NCBI RefSeq assembly: GCF_017308975.1
Contig: NZ_JADWPD010000005.1
Span: 19,332-83,331, forward strand
Reading direction: 5' to 3'
Length of the DNA: 64,000 bases
Source of the DNA: Amycolatopsis sp. MtRt-6
GTDB taxonomy: Bacteria; Actinomycetota; Actinomycetes; Mycobacteriales; Pseudonocardiaceae
The position numbers and the translations under genes were made by a program. The notes below the pieces were generated by a model that was not told where the DNA came from, did no database searches, and was given only the letters and a program-made list of their open reading frames with translations. This document shows, piece by piece, positions 44,381-53,043 of this stretch (positions are counted from its first letter, which is position 1; the number at the start of each line of letters is the position of its first letter).

Positions 44381-45055
44381 TCAGTAACTCTCGGGCACGC
44401 TGATCCGCTGCGGAAACCGGATCTTCCGCCGGGTCACCACGTTCTGCTCCTTCGGGATCAACCGCCCGTCGGTGAGCCGCAGCCAGTGGCTGTTCCGCGA
44501 GTCGGTGAAGGCGAGCATCACCCCGGGTGTCATGTCCGGGCGCTGCCACTCCTCGCGGATCGGCATCCGCCACTTGCCGGGCGGCAGGATGGCGTAGAGG
44601 TACTCGTCGTCCTCGATGTCCGGCCCGCGGTGCAGCGTCGACCCGGTCATCGGCAGGTTGTGCACCAGATCGAAAGACACGACGACGTGGTTGACCGCTT
44701 CGGCGTTCGCGTTGGAGACGACCATGTAGCCCTGGCCACCGGCGTACTCGATCCACGCGGTGACCTTCGCGGCCTGCTCCTGCCGTTCACGCAGGTCCCG
44801 CTCCCGCCGGTCTTCGCGCGCGAGACGGCCGTCGCGGATGGCGATCCACAACGCCACCACGACGGCCGCGATCGTGCCGATGCCCCCGACCCACTGGCCG
44901 GACGCACCCCACCAGTCCGGGTCCCGCGGTTCGACGAGCCAGATCCAGGCCTTGGCCAGCAACGGTCCGAAGAGGAGAAGCACGCCGGCGACGGCCAGCA
45001 CCCCGAACGCGACGGCCCGGATCCGGCCGAGCCGTCTGTCTGCATCACCGCTCAT
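44381..45055 (-). CDS. Hypothetical protein with two membrane helices
   Basis: A 224-residue protein: two N-terminal membrane helices (about residues 12-40 and 52-72), a charged coiled segment RDGRLAREDRRERDLRERQE, then a cytosolic domain rich in beta strands. The architecture is common in actinomycete proteins of unknown role. It diverges from the SLATT gene by 74 bases and might share regulation with it, but I see no motif that makes it part of that system. Confidence 0.65.
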   Translation of the reverse strand: MSGDADRRLGRIRAVAFGVLAVAGVLLLFGPLLAKAWIWLVEPRDPDWWGASGQWVGGIGTIAAVVVALWIAIRDGRLAREDRRERDLRERQEQAAKVTAWIEYAGGQGYMVVSNANAEAVNHVVVSFDLVHNLPMTGSTLHRGPDIEDDEYLYAILPPGKWRMPIREEWQRPDMTPGVMLAFTDSRNSHWLRLTDGRLIPKEQNVVTRRKIRFPQRISVPESY

Positions 45056-45129
45056 GCCCGGCAGCCTGCCGAATCCGCGTGCCCAGCGGAAGCAGAAGCG
45101 GCAAAACGCCCGGTGCTACATTCGACGTC

Positions 45130-45600
45130 GTGTCCGAAGAGCCCAACGGCGAGCTTGCCTTTCTGCGCTCCGAACTCGATCAGCAGCTGCGGCGGTACTC
45201 GACGCGCCGCAAGCGCGACAAGCGCAAGGCGTTTGCGCTGCGGCTTTCGACGGTTCTGCTGTCCGCCACCATCAGCGTCCTGCTCGGGCTGCGGAACCTC
45301 GACGGCTACGCCGATCTGTTCGCGAACATCGCGCTCGCGCTGGGCGCGCTGATCACCGTACTCGCCGCGGCGGACGCCTTCTTCTCCCACCGTGAGCTGT
45401 GGATACTCCGGACGCAAACCGTCCGCGACCTCGAGAACATTTCCCGGGACCTGCGGTACAGCATGAGCAAAGACCTTTCGCCGGACGCGCTCAAGCAGGA
45501 CGTCGAGCGCATCTACGGCGAGCTGAACCGGGCCATCGAGCGCGACAGCAAGAACTGGGACCGCCTGCGCGCACCTTCCGGCACGGACGCGAAGGAATGA
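45130..45600 (+). CDS. SLATT-like two-helix membrane protein
   Basis: A 156-residue protein. A basic N-terminal segment (RRKRDKRKAFALRL) leads into two membrane helices (about residues 40-60 and 68-88) and a long C-terminal helix with the RELWILRTQTVRDLENI pattern. This is the SLATT plan, a membrane effector class tied to bacterial conflict systems by Burroughs and Aravind and expected to form pores when triggered. GTG 45130 has TACATT 7 bases upstream, suggesting a leaderless transcript. Its stop overlaps the start of the NACHT gene (ATGA), so the two proteins are made together. Confidence 0.75.
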   Translation: MSEEPNGELAFLRSELDQQLRRYSTRRKRDKRKAFALRLSTVLLSATISVLLGLRNLDGYADLFANIALALGALITVLAAADAFFSHRELWILRTQTVRDLENISRDLRYSMSKDLSPDALKQDVERIYGELNRAIERDSKNWDRLRAPSGTDAKE

Positions 45601-48600
45601 CCCGGACGGCGGTCGTCCTCACCGCCCTGCCGGTCGAGTTCACCGCGGTCGCCGACCGGCTGACGGGTGCGCGGTGGCAGACGCACGCCCAGGGCAGCCG
45701 GTACCTCGTCGGGACGTCCGGTGCGTGGCGGGTGGCCGTCGCGGAGATCGGCCGTGGCAACGAAGAGGCGAGCTATTCGACGGAACGCGCGCTCCAGCAC
45801 TTCTCCCCGGAGGCCGCGCTCTTCGTCGGTGTGGCGGGCGGGGTCAAGGACGTCGAGCTCGGCGACGTCGTGTTCGCCACCGAAGTGCACGGCTACGAGT
45901 ACGGGAAGGAGGTGGCTGACGCCTTCGTCCCGCGTGGTCAGGTCGGCACGGCGTCCTACGACCTCGTGCAGGCCGCCCGGTACCTGCGTCACGAGCTGGC
46001 CACCGGGTTCTCCGTCGTGGTCGAGCCGATCGCCGCGGGCGGCAAGGTCGTCGCCGACGCCGAGGCGCCCACCGCCGACGTCATCAAGCGCCACTACAGC
46101 CAGGTGGTGGCGACGGAGCAGGAGGGCCTGGGGTTCGTCAAAGCGGCGTCGGCCCGGTCCGGCGTTTCGATCGGCGTCATCCGCGGGATCAGCGACCTGT
46201 TGTCCGGCAAGGCGGAATCCGACCGGGCAGGGTGGCAGGACATCGCCGCGGGCCACGCCGCCGAGTTCGCGTTCGCGCTGCTCGACGCGGTCGACCAGAC
46301 GACCTACACCCTTGAAGACGTCGCCGCCGCCCTGCTGTCGGCGCTGCTGCGGCTGAACCGGTGGGGCTCGCGCGCGGAAATCCCCGCGCTGGGCCGCGAT
46401 CGGAAGGAGAAGCGGAAGGCGGAGCGGCTGCTCGAGGACCTCGAGGAAGTCCTGCTGGAGCACCTCGAACGAGCCGTTGACGCCTACGCCGTCGACGATG
46501 CCGGGTTCTTCGAGCAAGTCGTCACGGGCCTTCAGGCGGTCAGCCACTCCCACGCCGCGAAGGTCGAGGCTTCGACGCTCCGCCCCCTCCTCGGCAACCG
46601 AGGCTCACCGGGCGAGGGCTACTTCCGTTCCGACGTCACGGCGTTCCTGGTCGGAGCGTACCTGGGCCTCCCCGACCTGCGCCGCGAGGCGTTGCCCGGG
46701 GCGATCGAGCGCGAGGCGGACCTCCCCAAGGCGTTGGAAACGGCCCTCAGCAGCGTCCCGCGGCAGCAACGAGCCCACGACGAGGCCATCGACGCCCAGC
46801 TGTCGGCCGCCGCCTACACGACGGACTACCTGCGCGCGGTCAGCAACCACCTCGACACCCTCGAGATCCTCGGCATCGACCTCGCCCGCTCGGTCGAGCG
46901 GTACGCGCTGACGCCGGCGTTCGTGGCGCTGTCCGCGGCGAGCGGCCGGTGGGACGACGACCACACGTGGTCTGGTGGCCGCCGCAACGACGTGGTCAAC
47001 GTCCTCGCCTCGGCCGACCACCACGTGGTGATCGGCGAGGCGGGTTCGGGCAAGACGACGCTGCTGCAGTGGATCGCCGTGGCCACCGCCCGGGAACAGC
47101 TGCCGCCGAAACTCGGGAAGTGGAAGGGCCGGATCCCGCTCGTCGTGCGGCTCCGGCGGTACGTGGAGCAGCCACTCCCGGAAGTCGAGGCACTCACCGA
47201 CGAGGTGGCGTCGAACCTCGGCGCCCGGAAGCCGGTCGGCTGGTGCACCGACATCCTCGCCGGCGGCCGGGCGCTCGTGCTGATCGACGGCTTGGACGAG
47301 CTCCCGGTCGCCCGCCGCCCCGCGGTGCAGGACTGGCTCAACCGCTTGCGGAACGAATTCCCCGACAGCGTGTTCATCATCAGCGGCCGCCCCGCCGCGC
47401 TGCGTCACCCGGGCTTCAAGCTCGAGGAATACGCCATGGCGCAGCTCGAACCGATGGGGCCGGACCAGATCTCGGCTCTGGTGCAGCATTGGCATGTCTC
47501 GACGAGCAGTGGCCTGCCGAAGGAGCACCAGGAAGGCCATCGCGCCAAAGGGAAGCTGGTCGCCGAGCACATCTTGCACAGTCCGGTCCTGCTGGACCTG
47601 GCCCGCACGCCGCTGCTGTGCGCGGTCCTGTGCGCCCTCACCTACGCGAGAAAGGGCATCGGCAGCCTGCCACGGCGGCGTATCGAACTGTACGAGAACG
47701 CGCTCGAAATGCTGGCCGGGCGACGCGACACCGAACGGAACCTCGCGACATCCCCGCTCGGTCCCGAGGAACGGCTCGCACTCCTGGAGGATCTCGCGCA
47801 GTGGCTGGTCCGCAACGACCATTCGGAGATCCCCAAGGACAAGGCGCGGAACCACGTCTCGCGAACTCTTCGCTTGCTGCGCCAGGACACCATCACCGCG
47901 GACGAGGCCCTCCAGGACCTCGTCGAGCGGTCCATCCTGCGCGAGCCGGCAACGGACGTGCTCGGCTTCGCCCACCGAACGTTCCTGGAGTACCTCGCGG
48001 CGCGCTGGATGAGCGGCCAGGGCGACTTCGGCGCGTTGCTGAAGTGGTCCGGCGACCCGTCGTATGCCGGGGTCGTCGCGCTGGCAGTCGGCATGGCCCG
48101 GCCCGGCGAAGCCACGAAGCTGCTCGACCATCTGCTGACGAAGGCCGAAAACGCCGCGCACGGAGACCGGGAATACCTGTACAGCCTGGTGATGAACTGC
48201 GTCGACGCGTGTCTGCGGGTGGACGAAAGCGTGACGCGCAGGCTGGAGTCGTACCTCGAGTCGCTGGTCCCGCCGCTCAACAGCGACGCGATGCTGAAGC
48301 TGGTGGCCGGCGGGGACACCAGCGTGGGCCTGGTCGAACGGTTCCTGGTCGGTGTGGCCGACAATGATCACGCGCTCGAACGCTGTGTCGAGGCGCTGGG
48401 CCGGATCGGGACCCCGAAGGCGCTCAAGGTCCTGATCGACCTTCCGGTGGCGCTTCGCCGGTCACTCGCCCAGAGCCTGATCGAGGCTTGGTCGTTCTTC
48501 CCGCCCGCGGAGTACGCGGAACAGGTGCTCACGGAGCTTCACGCACCGACCGCGGTGGAATTGCGGGATTTCTCCAGGGTTCCCTTCACTGGAAAGCTCA

Positions 48601-49577
48601 GCCGCGACTACCTGGTCCACGCCAGTCTGATATCGTCGTCGTGGTGGTCGGACCCGAGTTCGACGGCGAACACGAGGCTGACCGGCCTGTCCGTGATGGG
48701 TCGGCTCACCACCGAGGACCTGGTCCCGCTCCTCGACATTCCCGGCTTACAGACACTTTGGGCGGCTGTAGTCGACTCCGCTGTGGGAAACCTTCCGGGG
48801 TCTTCCCCTTCGCCCCGGAACTCCAGCCTCACCTCGTTGTTTCTCTTCGTCATCAATTCCGGCGGCGACCGGCTCCCCCTCGACTGTACTTTCTTCCACC
48901 GCGTCCCCAACCTGACCGACCTGGAAATAAATGCTTCAGGAGAGATCGAGCTCATCAACCTGGAGGCGCTCAACGCCCTGGACAAGATCGAGAACCTGGA
49001 GCTGGCCGGCTTTACGCCGTCGAGCGCACCGGCCGCGGAGCTGTCCCTGCCCCGCCTGCGCTCCCTCAGCATCCCCGAGTGGCCACTGAGCGACCTCAGC
49101 GCCTTCGCCGGGTGCCCCCACCTCGAAATTCTCGATGCCCCCGGCTCCGAGCTCGAAAGCCTCCACGGCATCAGCCGCATGACCGGCTTGCGCAGCATCG
49201 CGCTGGGCGGCTGCGCCTCACTCACCGACATAAGTGAACTGGCCCCACTGAACGCCCTCGAACACGTCGACCTCGGCGATTGCCCCGCCCTGGACGACAA
49301 CGCCCTCGACATCGTCGAAAACCTCCCCCGGGAAATCGACCTGAAACTCGCCGGTTCCAGCGTCGACGCGGATCTCCGCAACGCCCCGATGCAAATTCTC
49401 ACCGAGCACGTCCCGGACGCCTGGCCCGACTCGATCGCCATGCTCGACGACGACATCGACGTGACGCAGGAAGACTTCTTCGTCCGCTCGGTCGTCGGCG
49501 CGTCCCCCGCGGAAGACGAATTCACCCACGGCTGGATCGTCGGCGACCTCGAAGCGTACGAAAGCCGTCCGCGCTAG
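45597..49577 (+). CDS. PNP-NACHT-LRR (NLR-like) immune protein
   Basis: A 1326-residue STAND NTPase. Residues 1-225 are a nucleoside phosphorylase/hydrolase domain of the PNP_UDP_1/MTAN type: FVGVAGGVKDVELGDVVFAT, Glu at ATEQEG (174-176) and the catalytic-type Asp200 in RGISDLL. After a helical linker comes NACHT with Walker A GEAGSGKTT (480-488), Walker B ALVLIDGLDEL (559-569) and the family's FLEYLAA (796-802). A helical repeat region follows, and residues about 1070-1280 are leucine-rich repeats (LTDLEINASG, LRSLSIPEWPL, LRSIALGGCASL). The plan is sensor repeats, switch NTPase and nucleotide-consuming effector. It overlaps the SLATT gene by 4 bases and the convergent gene by 4 (CTAG). Confidence 0.88.
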   Translation: MTRTAVVLTALPVEFTAVADRLTGARWQTHAQGSRYLVGTSGAWRVAVAEIGRGNEEASYSTERALQHFSPEAALFVGVAGGVKDVELGDVVFATEVHGYEYGKEVADAFVPRGQVGTASYDLVQAARYLRHELATGFSVVVEPIAAGGKVVADAEAPTADVIKRHYSQVVATEQEGLGFVKAASARSGVSIGVIRGISDLLSGKAESDRAGWQDIAAGHAAEFAFALLDAVDQTTYTLEDVAAALLSALLRLNRWGSRAEIPALGRDRKEKRKAERLLEDLEEVLLEHLERAVDAYAVDDAGFFEQVVTGLQAVSHSHAAKVEASTLRPLLGNRGSPGEGYFRSDVTAFLVGAYLGLPDLRREALPGAIEREADLPKALETALSSVPRQQRAHDEAIDAQLSAAAYTTDYLRAVSNHLDTLEILGIDLARSVERYALTPAFVALSAASGRWDDDHTWSGGRRNDVVNVLASADHHVVIGEAGSGKTTLLQWIAVATAREQLPPKLGKWKGRIPLVVRLRRYVEQPLPEVEALTDEVASNLGARKPVGWCTDILAGGRALVLIDGLDELPVARRPAVQDWLNRLRNEFPDSVFIISGRPAALRHPGFKLEEYAMAQLEPMGPDQISALVQHWHVSTSSGLPKEHQEGHRAKGKLVAEHILHSPVLLDLARTPLLCAVLCALTYARKGIGSLPRRRIELYENALEMLAGRRDTERNLATSPLGPEERLALLEDLAQWLVRNDHSEIPKDKARNHVSRTLRLLRQDTITADEALQDLVERSILREPATDVLGFAHRTFLEYLAARWMSGQGDFGALLKWSGDPSYAGVVALAVGMARPGEATKLLDHLLTKAENAAHGDREYLYSLVMNCVDACLRVDESVTRRLESYLESLVPPLNSDAMLKLVAGGDTSVGLVERFLVGVADNDHALERCVEALGRIGTPKALKVLIDLPVALRRSLAQSLIEAWSFFPPAEYAEQVLTELHAPTAVELRDFSRVPFTGKLSRDYLVHASLISSSWWSDPSSTANTRLTGLSVMGRLTTEDLVPLLDIPGLQTLWAAVVDSAVGNLPGSSPSPRNSSLTSLFLFVINSGGDRLPLDCTFFHRVPNLTDLEINASGEIELINLEALNALDKIENLELAGFTPSSAPAAELSLPRLRSLSIPEWPLSDLSAFAGCPHLEILDAPGSELESLHGISRMTGLRSIALGGCASLTDISELAPLNALEHVDLGDCPALDDNALDIVENLPREIDLKLAGSSVDADLRNAPMQILTEHVPDAWPDSIAMLDDDIDVTQEDFFVRSVVGASPAEDEFTHGWIVGDLEAYESRPR

Positions 49578-50470
49578 CGGTACGTCGTCGGCGGCGGAGT
49601 CGTCGTGCTCCGCTGCGCCTCCGGCACGAACCGGTAGCTGCGCACGATCCGCACCAGGTCGTCCCGCACCGAAGGCCCGCCGCGGTCGCTGTCCGCGTAC
49701 GCCACCACCACACCCGACGCGCCCGAGCCGTTCCCGAACGCCAGCGCCGCCACCAGCGCGTGCCGGGGCGCGCACTCCCCCGTTTCCGTCGGGACCACCT
49801 CGGCGACCACGACCCTGGCCGGGACCGCGGTGCCGTCCGCCTTCGTGATCCGCGCGTCCGCGCCGGCGTCCGGGGTCACGGCGGCGAGCGGGCCGTTGTC
49901 CGGGCTGTAGGCGCTCACCGCGAGGTCGGTCACCGCTTTGCGGGCCGCCGCGTCGAGGTCGGGCGGCGGTTGCGTGGTCACTCCCGCGCCGCCGATGGTG
50001 TTCTCGCCGCAGAAGTCTTCGCCGAGGAACGCGCTCGTGATCAGCCGGAGGCCCGGGACGGCGGCGGTCTTTTCCCAGCCGTGCAGCGTGGTGGGCGCGG
50101 GCACCCAGTTCGCGGGGACGTCGTAGGCGTACGAGCCGTCGCGCCCCGCCACGGACTGCCAGCCCGCGACCACCGCCGGCACCGCCGCGCGCGGCGACGG
50201 CGTCACCACCAGCGGCGCGGGCGGCGGCGTCGACGACGCCGGGCGCGGCTTGCCGACGCCCAGCGCGTTCAGCACGCCGGCGACCAGGGCGATGAACACC
50301 AGGCCGAACCACGGCGCCCGGCGCCACTTCAGCGGCTTCGGCCGTGGGCGGATCCGCTTCGGCTGCGCGCGCGGCGCGTCCGCGGGTTCGTAACCGCCGA
50401 ACCCGCGAAGCGCCGCGTTGTCCTCGTACCCCGGCGTCACGTCTTCGGGCCGCCGGGAGAACAGTCCCAT
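49574..50470 (-). CDS. Membrane-anchored hypothetical protein after proS
   Basis: A 298-residue protein with a cytosolic basic stretch (KRIRPRPKPLKWRR), one membrane helix near residue 55 and an exported domain of about 210 residues that begins with the DGSYAYDVPANWVP pattern seen in actinomycete lipoprotein-like domains. Two cysteine-containing motifs (EDFCGEN, GECAPRH) may form a disulfide. Its ATG overlaps the proS stop by one base (TGATG), so it is translated from the proS transcript. Function unknown. Confidence 0.72.
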   Translation of the reverse strand: MGLFSRRPEDVTPGYEDNAALRGFGGYEPADAPRAQPKRIRPRPKPLKWRRAPWFGLVFIALVAGVLNALGVGKPRPASSTPPPAPLVVTPSPRAAVPAVVAGWQSVAGRDGSYAYDVPANWVPAPTTLHGWEKTAAVPGLRLITSAFLGEDFCGENTIGGAGVTTQPPPDLDAAARKAVTDLAVSAYSPDNGPLAAVTPDAGADARITKADGTAVPARVVVAEVVPTETGECAPRHALVAALAFGNGSGASGVVVAYADSDRGGPSVRDDLVRIVRSYRFVPEAQRSTTTPPPTTYR

Positions 50471-52218
50471 CAGGACCGGACGAGCTTGACCAGGTGCTCG
50501 ACGACGGCGTCGACCGCGATCTCCTCGCGCTCGCCGGACCGCCGGTCCTTGACCTCGACGACGCCGTTGGCCAGGCCGCGCCCGACGACCAGGATGGTCG
50601 GGACGCCGACCAGCTCCGCGTCGGCGAACTTGACGCCGGGCGTGGCCTTGCGGTCGTCGAGGATGACCTCGACACCGGCCGCGTCGAGCTCGGCGGCGAT
50701 CTTCTCGGCGCCGGCCGCGACGGCCTCGTCCTTGCCCGCGATGACGATGTGCACGTCGAACGGCGACACAATACGCGGCCAGATCAGGCCGAGGTCGTCG
50801 TGGTTCTGCTCGGCGAGCACGCCGACCAGCCGCGAGACGCCGACGCCGTAGGAGCCCATGGTGATCCGGATCGGCTTCGAGTCGGGGCCGAGCGCGTCGA
50901 CCTCGAAGGCGTCGGTGTACTTGCGGCCGAGCTGGAAGATGTGCCCGATCTCGATGCCGCGCGCGGCCACGAGGGTGCCGTGCCCGTCCGGCGACGCGTC
51001 GCCCTCGCGGACCTCGGCGGCCTCGATGGTGCCGTCCGGGGTGAAGTCGCGGCCGGCCAGCAGGTCGACGACGTGGTGGTCGACCTTGTCGGCCCCGGTG
51101 ACCCAGGCGGTGCCGGGGACGATCCGCGGGTCGGCGAGGTAGCGGACGCCGTTGTCCTGCAGCGCCTTCGGGCCGATGTAGCCCTTGACGAGGAACGGGT
51201 TCTTCGCGAAGTCGGCCTCGTCGAGCAGCGCGACCTCGGCCGGCTCCAGCGACGCTTCGAGGCGCTTCATGTCCACTTCGCGGTCGCCCGGGACGGCGAC
51301 GCAGACGAGCTCCCACTCGTCCGAGCCCGGCTGCCGCGTCTTGAGCATGACGTTCTTCAGCGTGTCCGCGGCGGTGAAGGTGCGGCCCAGGCCGGCGTTG
51401 TTGAGGAAGGCGACGAGCGTCTCGATGGTCGGCGTGTTCGGCGTGTGGTGCACCTGCGCCTCGGGACGGCCCTCAACGGGCTGCGCGGCCGGCGCGGGCG
51501 TGACGACGGCTTCGACGTTCGCCGCGTAGCCGGACTCGGTGCTGCGGACGTAGGTGTCTTCGCCGGTCTCGGCGACGGCGAGGAACTCCTCGGACGCCGA
51601 GCCGCCCATGGCACCCGACGTCGCCTTGACGACGACGTATTCCAGGCCGAGCCGGTCGAACAGCTTGGTGTAGGCGTCGCGGTGGGCCTGGTAGGAGCGC
51701 GCGAGACCGTCGTCGTCGAGGTCGAAGGAGTAGGAGTCCTTCATGACGAACTCGCGGCCGCGCAGGATGCCGGCGCGGGGGCGGGCCTCGTCGCGGTACT
51801 TGGTCTGGATCTGGTACAGCGTGACCGGGTAGTCGCGGTACGAGCTGTACTCGCCCTTGACGGTGAGGGCGAAGAGCTCTTCGTGCGTCGGGCCGAGGAG
51901 GTAGTCGGCGCCCTTGCGGTCCTTGAGGCGGAAGAGGGCGTCGCCGTACTCGGTCCACCGGCCGGTGGCCTCGTAGGGTTCCTTCGGCAGCAGCGCGGGG
52001 AACTGGATTTCCTGCGCGCCGATGGCGTTCATTTCCTCGCGCACGACGGCCTCGATGCGGCGCAGCACGCGCAGGCCGAGCGGCAGCCAGGAGTACCCGC
52101 CCGGGGCGACCCGGCGGACGTAGCCGGCACGTACCAGGAGCCGGTGGCTCGGTACTTCGGCGTCCGCCGGATCCTCGCGCAACGTGCGAAGGAACAACGA
52201 CGAAGTCCTGGTGATCAC
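50470..52218 (-). CDS. proS: Prolyl-tRNA synthetase
   Basis: A 582-residue class II synthetase of the bacterial type. Motif 1 (VRREEM region [19 protein letters not shown], given here in part), motif 2 [19 protein letters not shown] and motif 3 [11 protein letters not shown] are present, with the YbaK-like editing insertion between motifs 2 and 3 (about residues 240-390) and the C-terminal anticodon-binding domain. GTG 52218 follows GGGAG. Essential for translation; the editing domain clears alanyl-tRNA(Pro). Confidence 0.97.
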   Translation of the reverse strand: MITRTSSLFLRTLREDPADAEVPSHRLLVRAGYVRRVAPGGYSWLPLGLRVLRRIEAVVREEMNAIGAQEIQFPALLPKEPYEATGRWTEYGDALFRLKDRKGADYLLGPTHEELFALTVKGEYSSYRDYPVTLYQIQTKYRDEARPRAGILRGREFVMKDSYSFDLDDDGLARSYQAHRDAYTKLFDRLGLEYVVVKATSGAMGGSASEEFLAVAETGEDTYVRSTESGYAANVEAVVTPAPAAQPVEGRPEAQVHHTPNTPTIETLVAFLNNAGLGRTFTAADTLKNVMLKTRQPGSDEWELVCVAVPGDREVDMKRLEASLEPAEVALLDEADFAKNPFLVKGYIGPKALQDNGVRYLADPRIVPGTAWVTGADKVDHHVVDLLAGRDFTPDGTIEAAEVREGDASPDGHGTLVAARGIEIGHIFQLGRKYTDAFEVDALGPDSKPIRITMGSYGVGVSRLVGVLAEQNHDDLGLIWPRIVSPFDVHIVIAGKDEAVAAGAEKIAAELDAAGVEVILDDRKATPGVKFADAELVGVPTILVVGRGLANGVVEVKDRRSGEREEIAVDAVVEHLVKLVRS

Positions 52219-52312
52219 TGCGGGGCTCCCTGCTCCGGGCGGGTGTGAAAGTCCCGCTCAGGGTAGTCAACCACCCGGCCGTGACTCCAACGGGTTACTC
52301 GGCGGCCCGTTT

Positions 52313-52335
52313 TTGTCGGTGGTGACCGCTAGCGT
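52313..52335 (+). promoter_or_regulatory. PafBC-type DNA-damage promoter (perfect match)
   Basis: TTGTCGGTG, 8 bases, TAGCGT matches the RecA-NDp/PafBC consensus exactly. The -10 box ends 6 bases before the ATG at 52342, so the transcript should begin at or within a base of the start codon. Confidence 0.65.
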
Positions 52336-52341
52336 CGGGCC

Positions 52342-52695
52342 ATGACGATCCAGATGGGCATGATCACGATCGACTGCGCGGACCCGAAGGTCCTCACGCA
52401 GTTCTGGACGGCGGCGCTGGGCACAAGGGTGGAGCAGGACTACGGCGAGTTCGTGCTGCTCGCACCGCCGCCCCAGGGTGGGCTGATGGTGGGGCTCCAG
52501 CAGGTACCGGAGCCGAGAGCGGGCAAGAACAGGGTCCACATCGACTTCGGGGCAGAGGACCGCGCGGCCGAGGTGAAGCGGCTCGTGGGGTTGGGCGCGA
52601 AGGAGGTGGCGGAGCACGAGGTGCCAGGCCTGGCCTGGACGGTACTGACCGACCCGGAGGGCAACGAGTTCTGCGTGTCGGCCGGGGTGCACTGA
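52342..52695 (+). CDS. VOC-family protein, likely damage-induced
   Basis: A 117-residue glyoxalase-like protein with two beta-alpha-beta-beta-beta units (ITIDCADPKVLTQFWTAAL and RVHIDFGAEDRAAEVKRLV) and a terminal Glu-containing DPEGNEFCV strand, as in the Glyoxalase_6 group. It has a perfect PafBC-type promoter and no room for a ribosome site, so it should be leaderless. Members of this fold detoxify or bind small molecules such as bleomycin; the substrate here is unknown. Confidence 0.82.
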   Translation: MTIQMGMITIDCADPKVLTQFWTAALGTRVEQDYGEFVLLAPPPQGGLMVGLQQVPEPRAGKNRVHIDFGAEDRAAEVKRLVGLGAKEVAEHEVPGLAWTVLTDPEGNEFCVSAGVH

Positions 52696-52708
52696 GCGCG
52701 GGCTGACC

Positions 52709-52736
52709 GGGGGGGTGGGGGTGGGCGGGGGGAGGG
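52709..52736 (+). other. G-quadruplex-forming tract
   Basis: Five G runs of 7, 5, 3, 6 and 3, separated by single T, T, C and A bases, lie 14 bases after the VOC stop codon. Such short loops favour a stable quadruplex on the plus strand. It lies in the 348-base gap 52696-53043, which otherwise holds only a possible TAGCAT -10 box (52957-52962) for the next gene. Confidence 0.6.
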
Positions 52737-53043
52737 AGAGAAGAGCGAGCGCCGGTTCGGTGGTCCGGGAGCGAGTCGAGTGGCTGCTCGCCTACCCCGG
52801 CCGCGTCCCGCGCCGTCCGACGCTGCCCTCCGCAAATCCACCCGCCGGCAGGCCGGATCCGCGCCACCCGCCACCGCGAACCCCCCTTGATCGTCCGTTC
52901 GGCCCAACCCCCCGCACCCGCCTTTCGGCTACTGGCGACCCGCCAACGCAACCCGCTAGCATCGCCGCGACCAGGAACGGGGGTCCTCGGTGCGGGGTGA
53001 CCGCGACATTTCCCGTTCGCGACCAGATTTCTCAGGGGGATCC

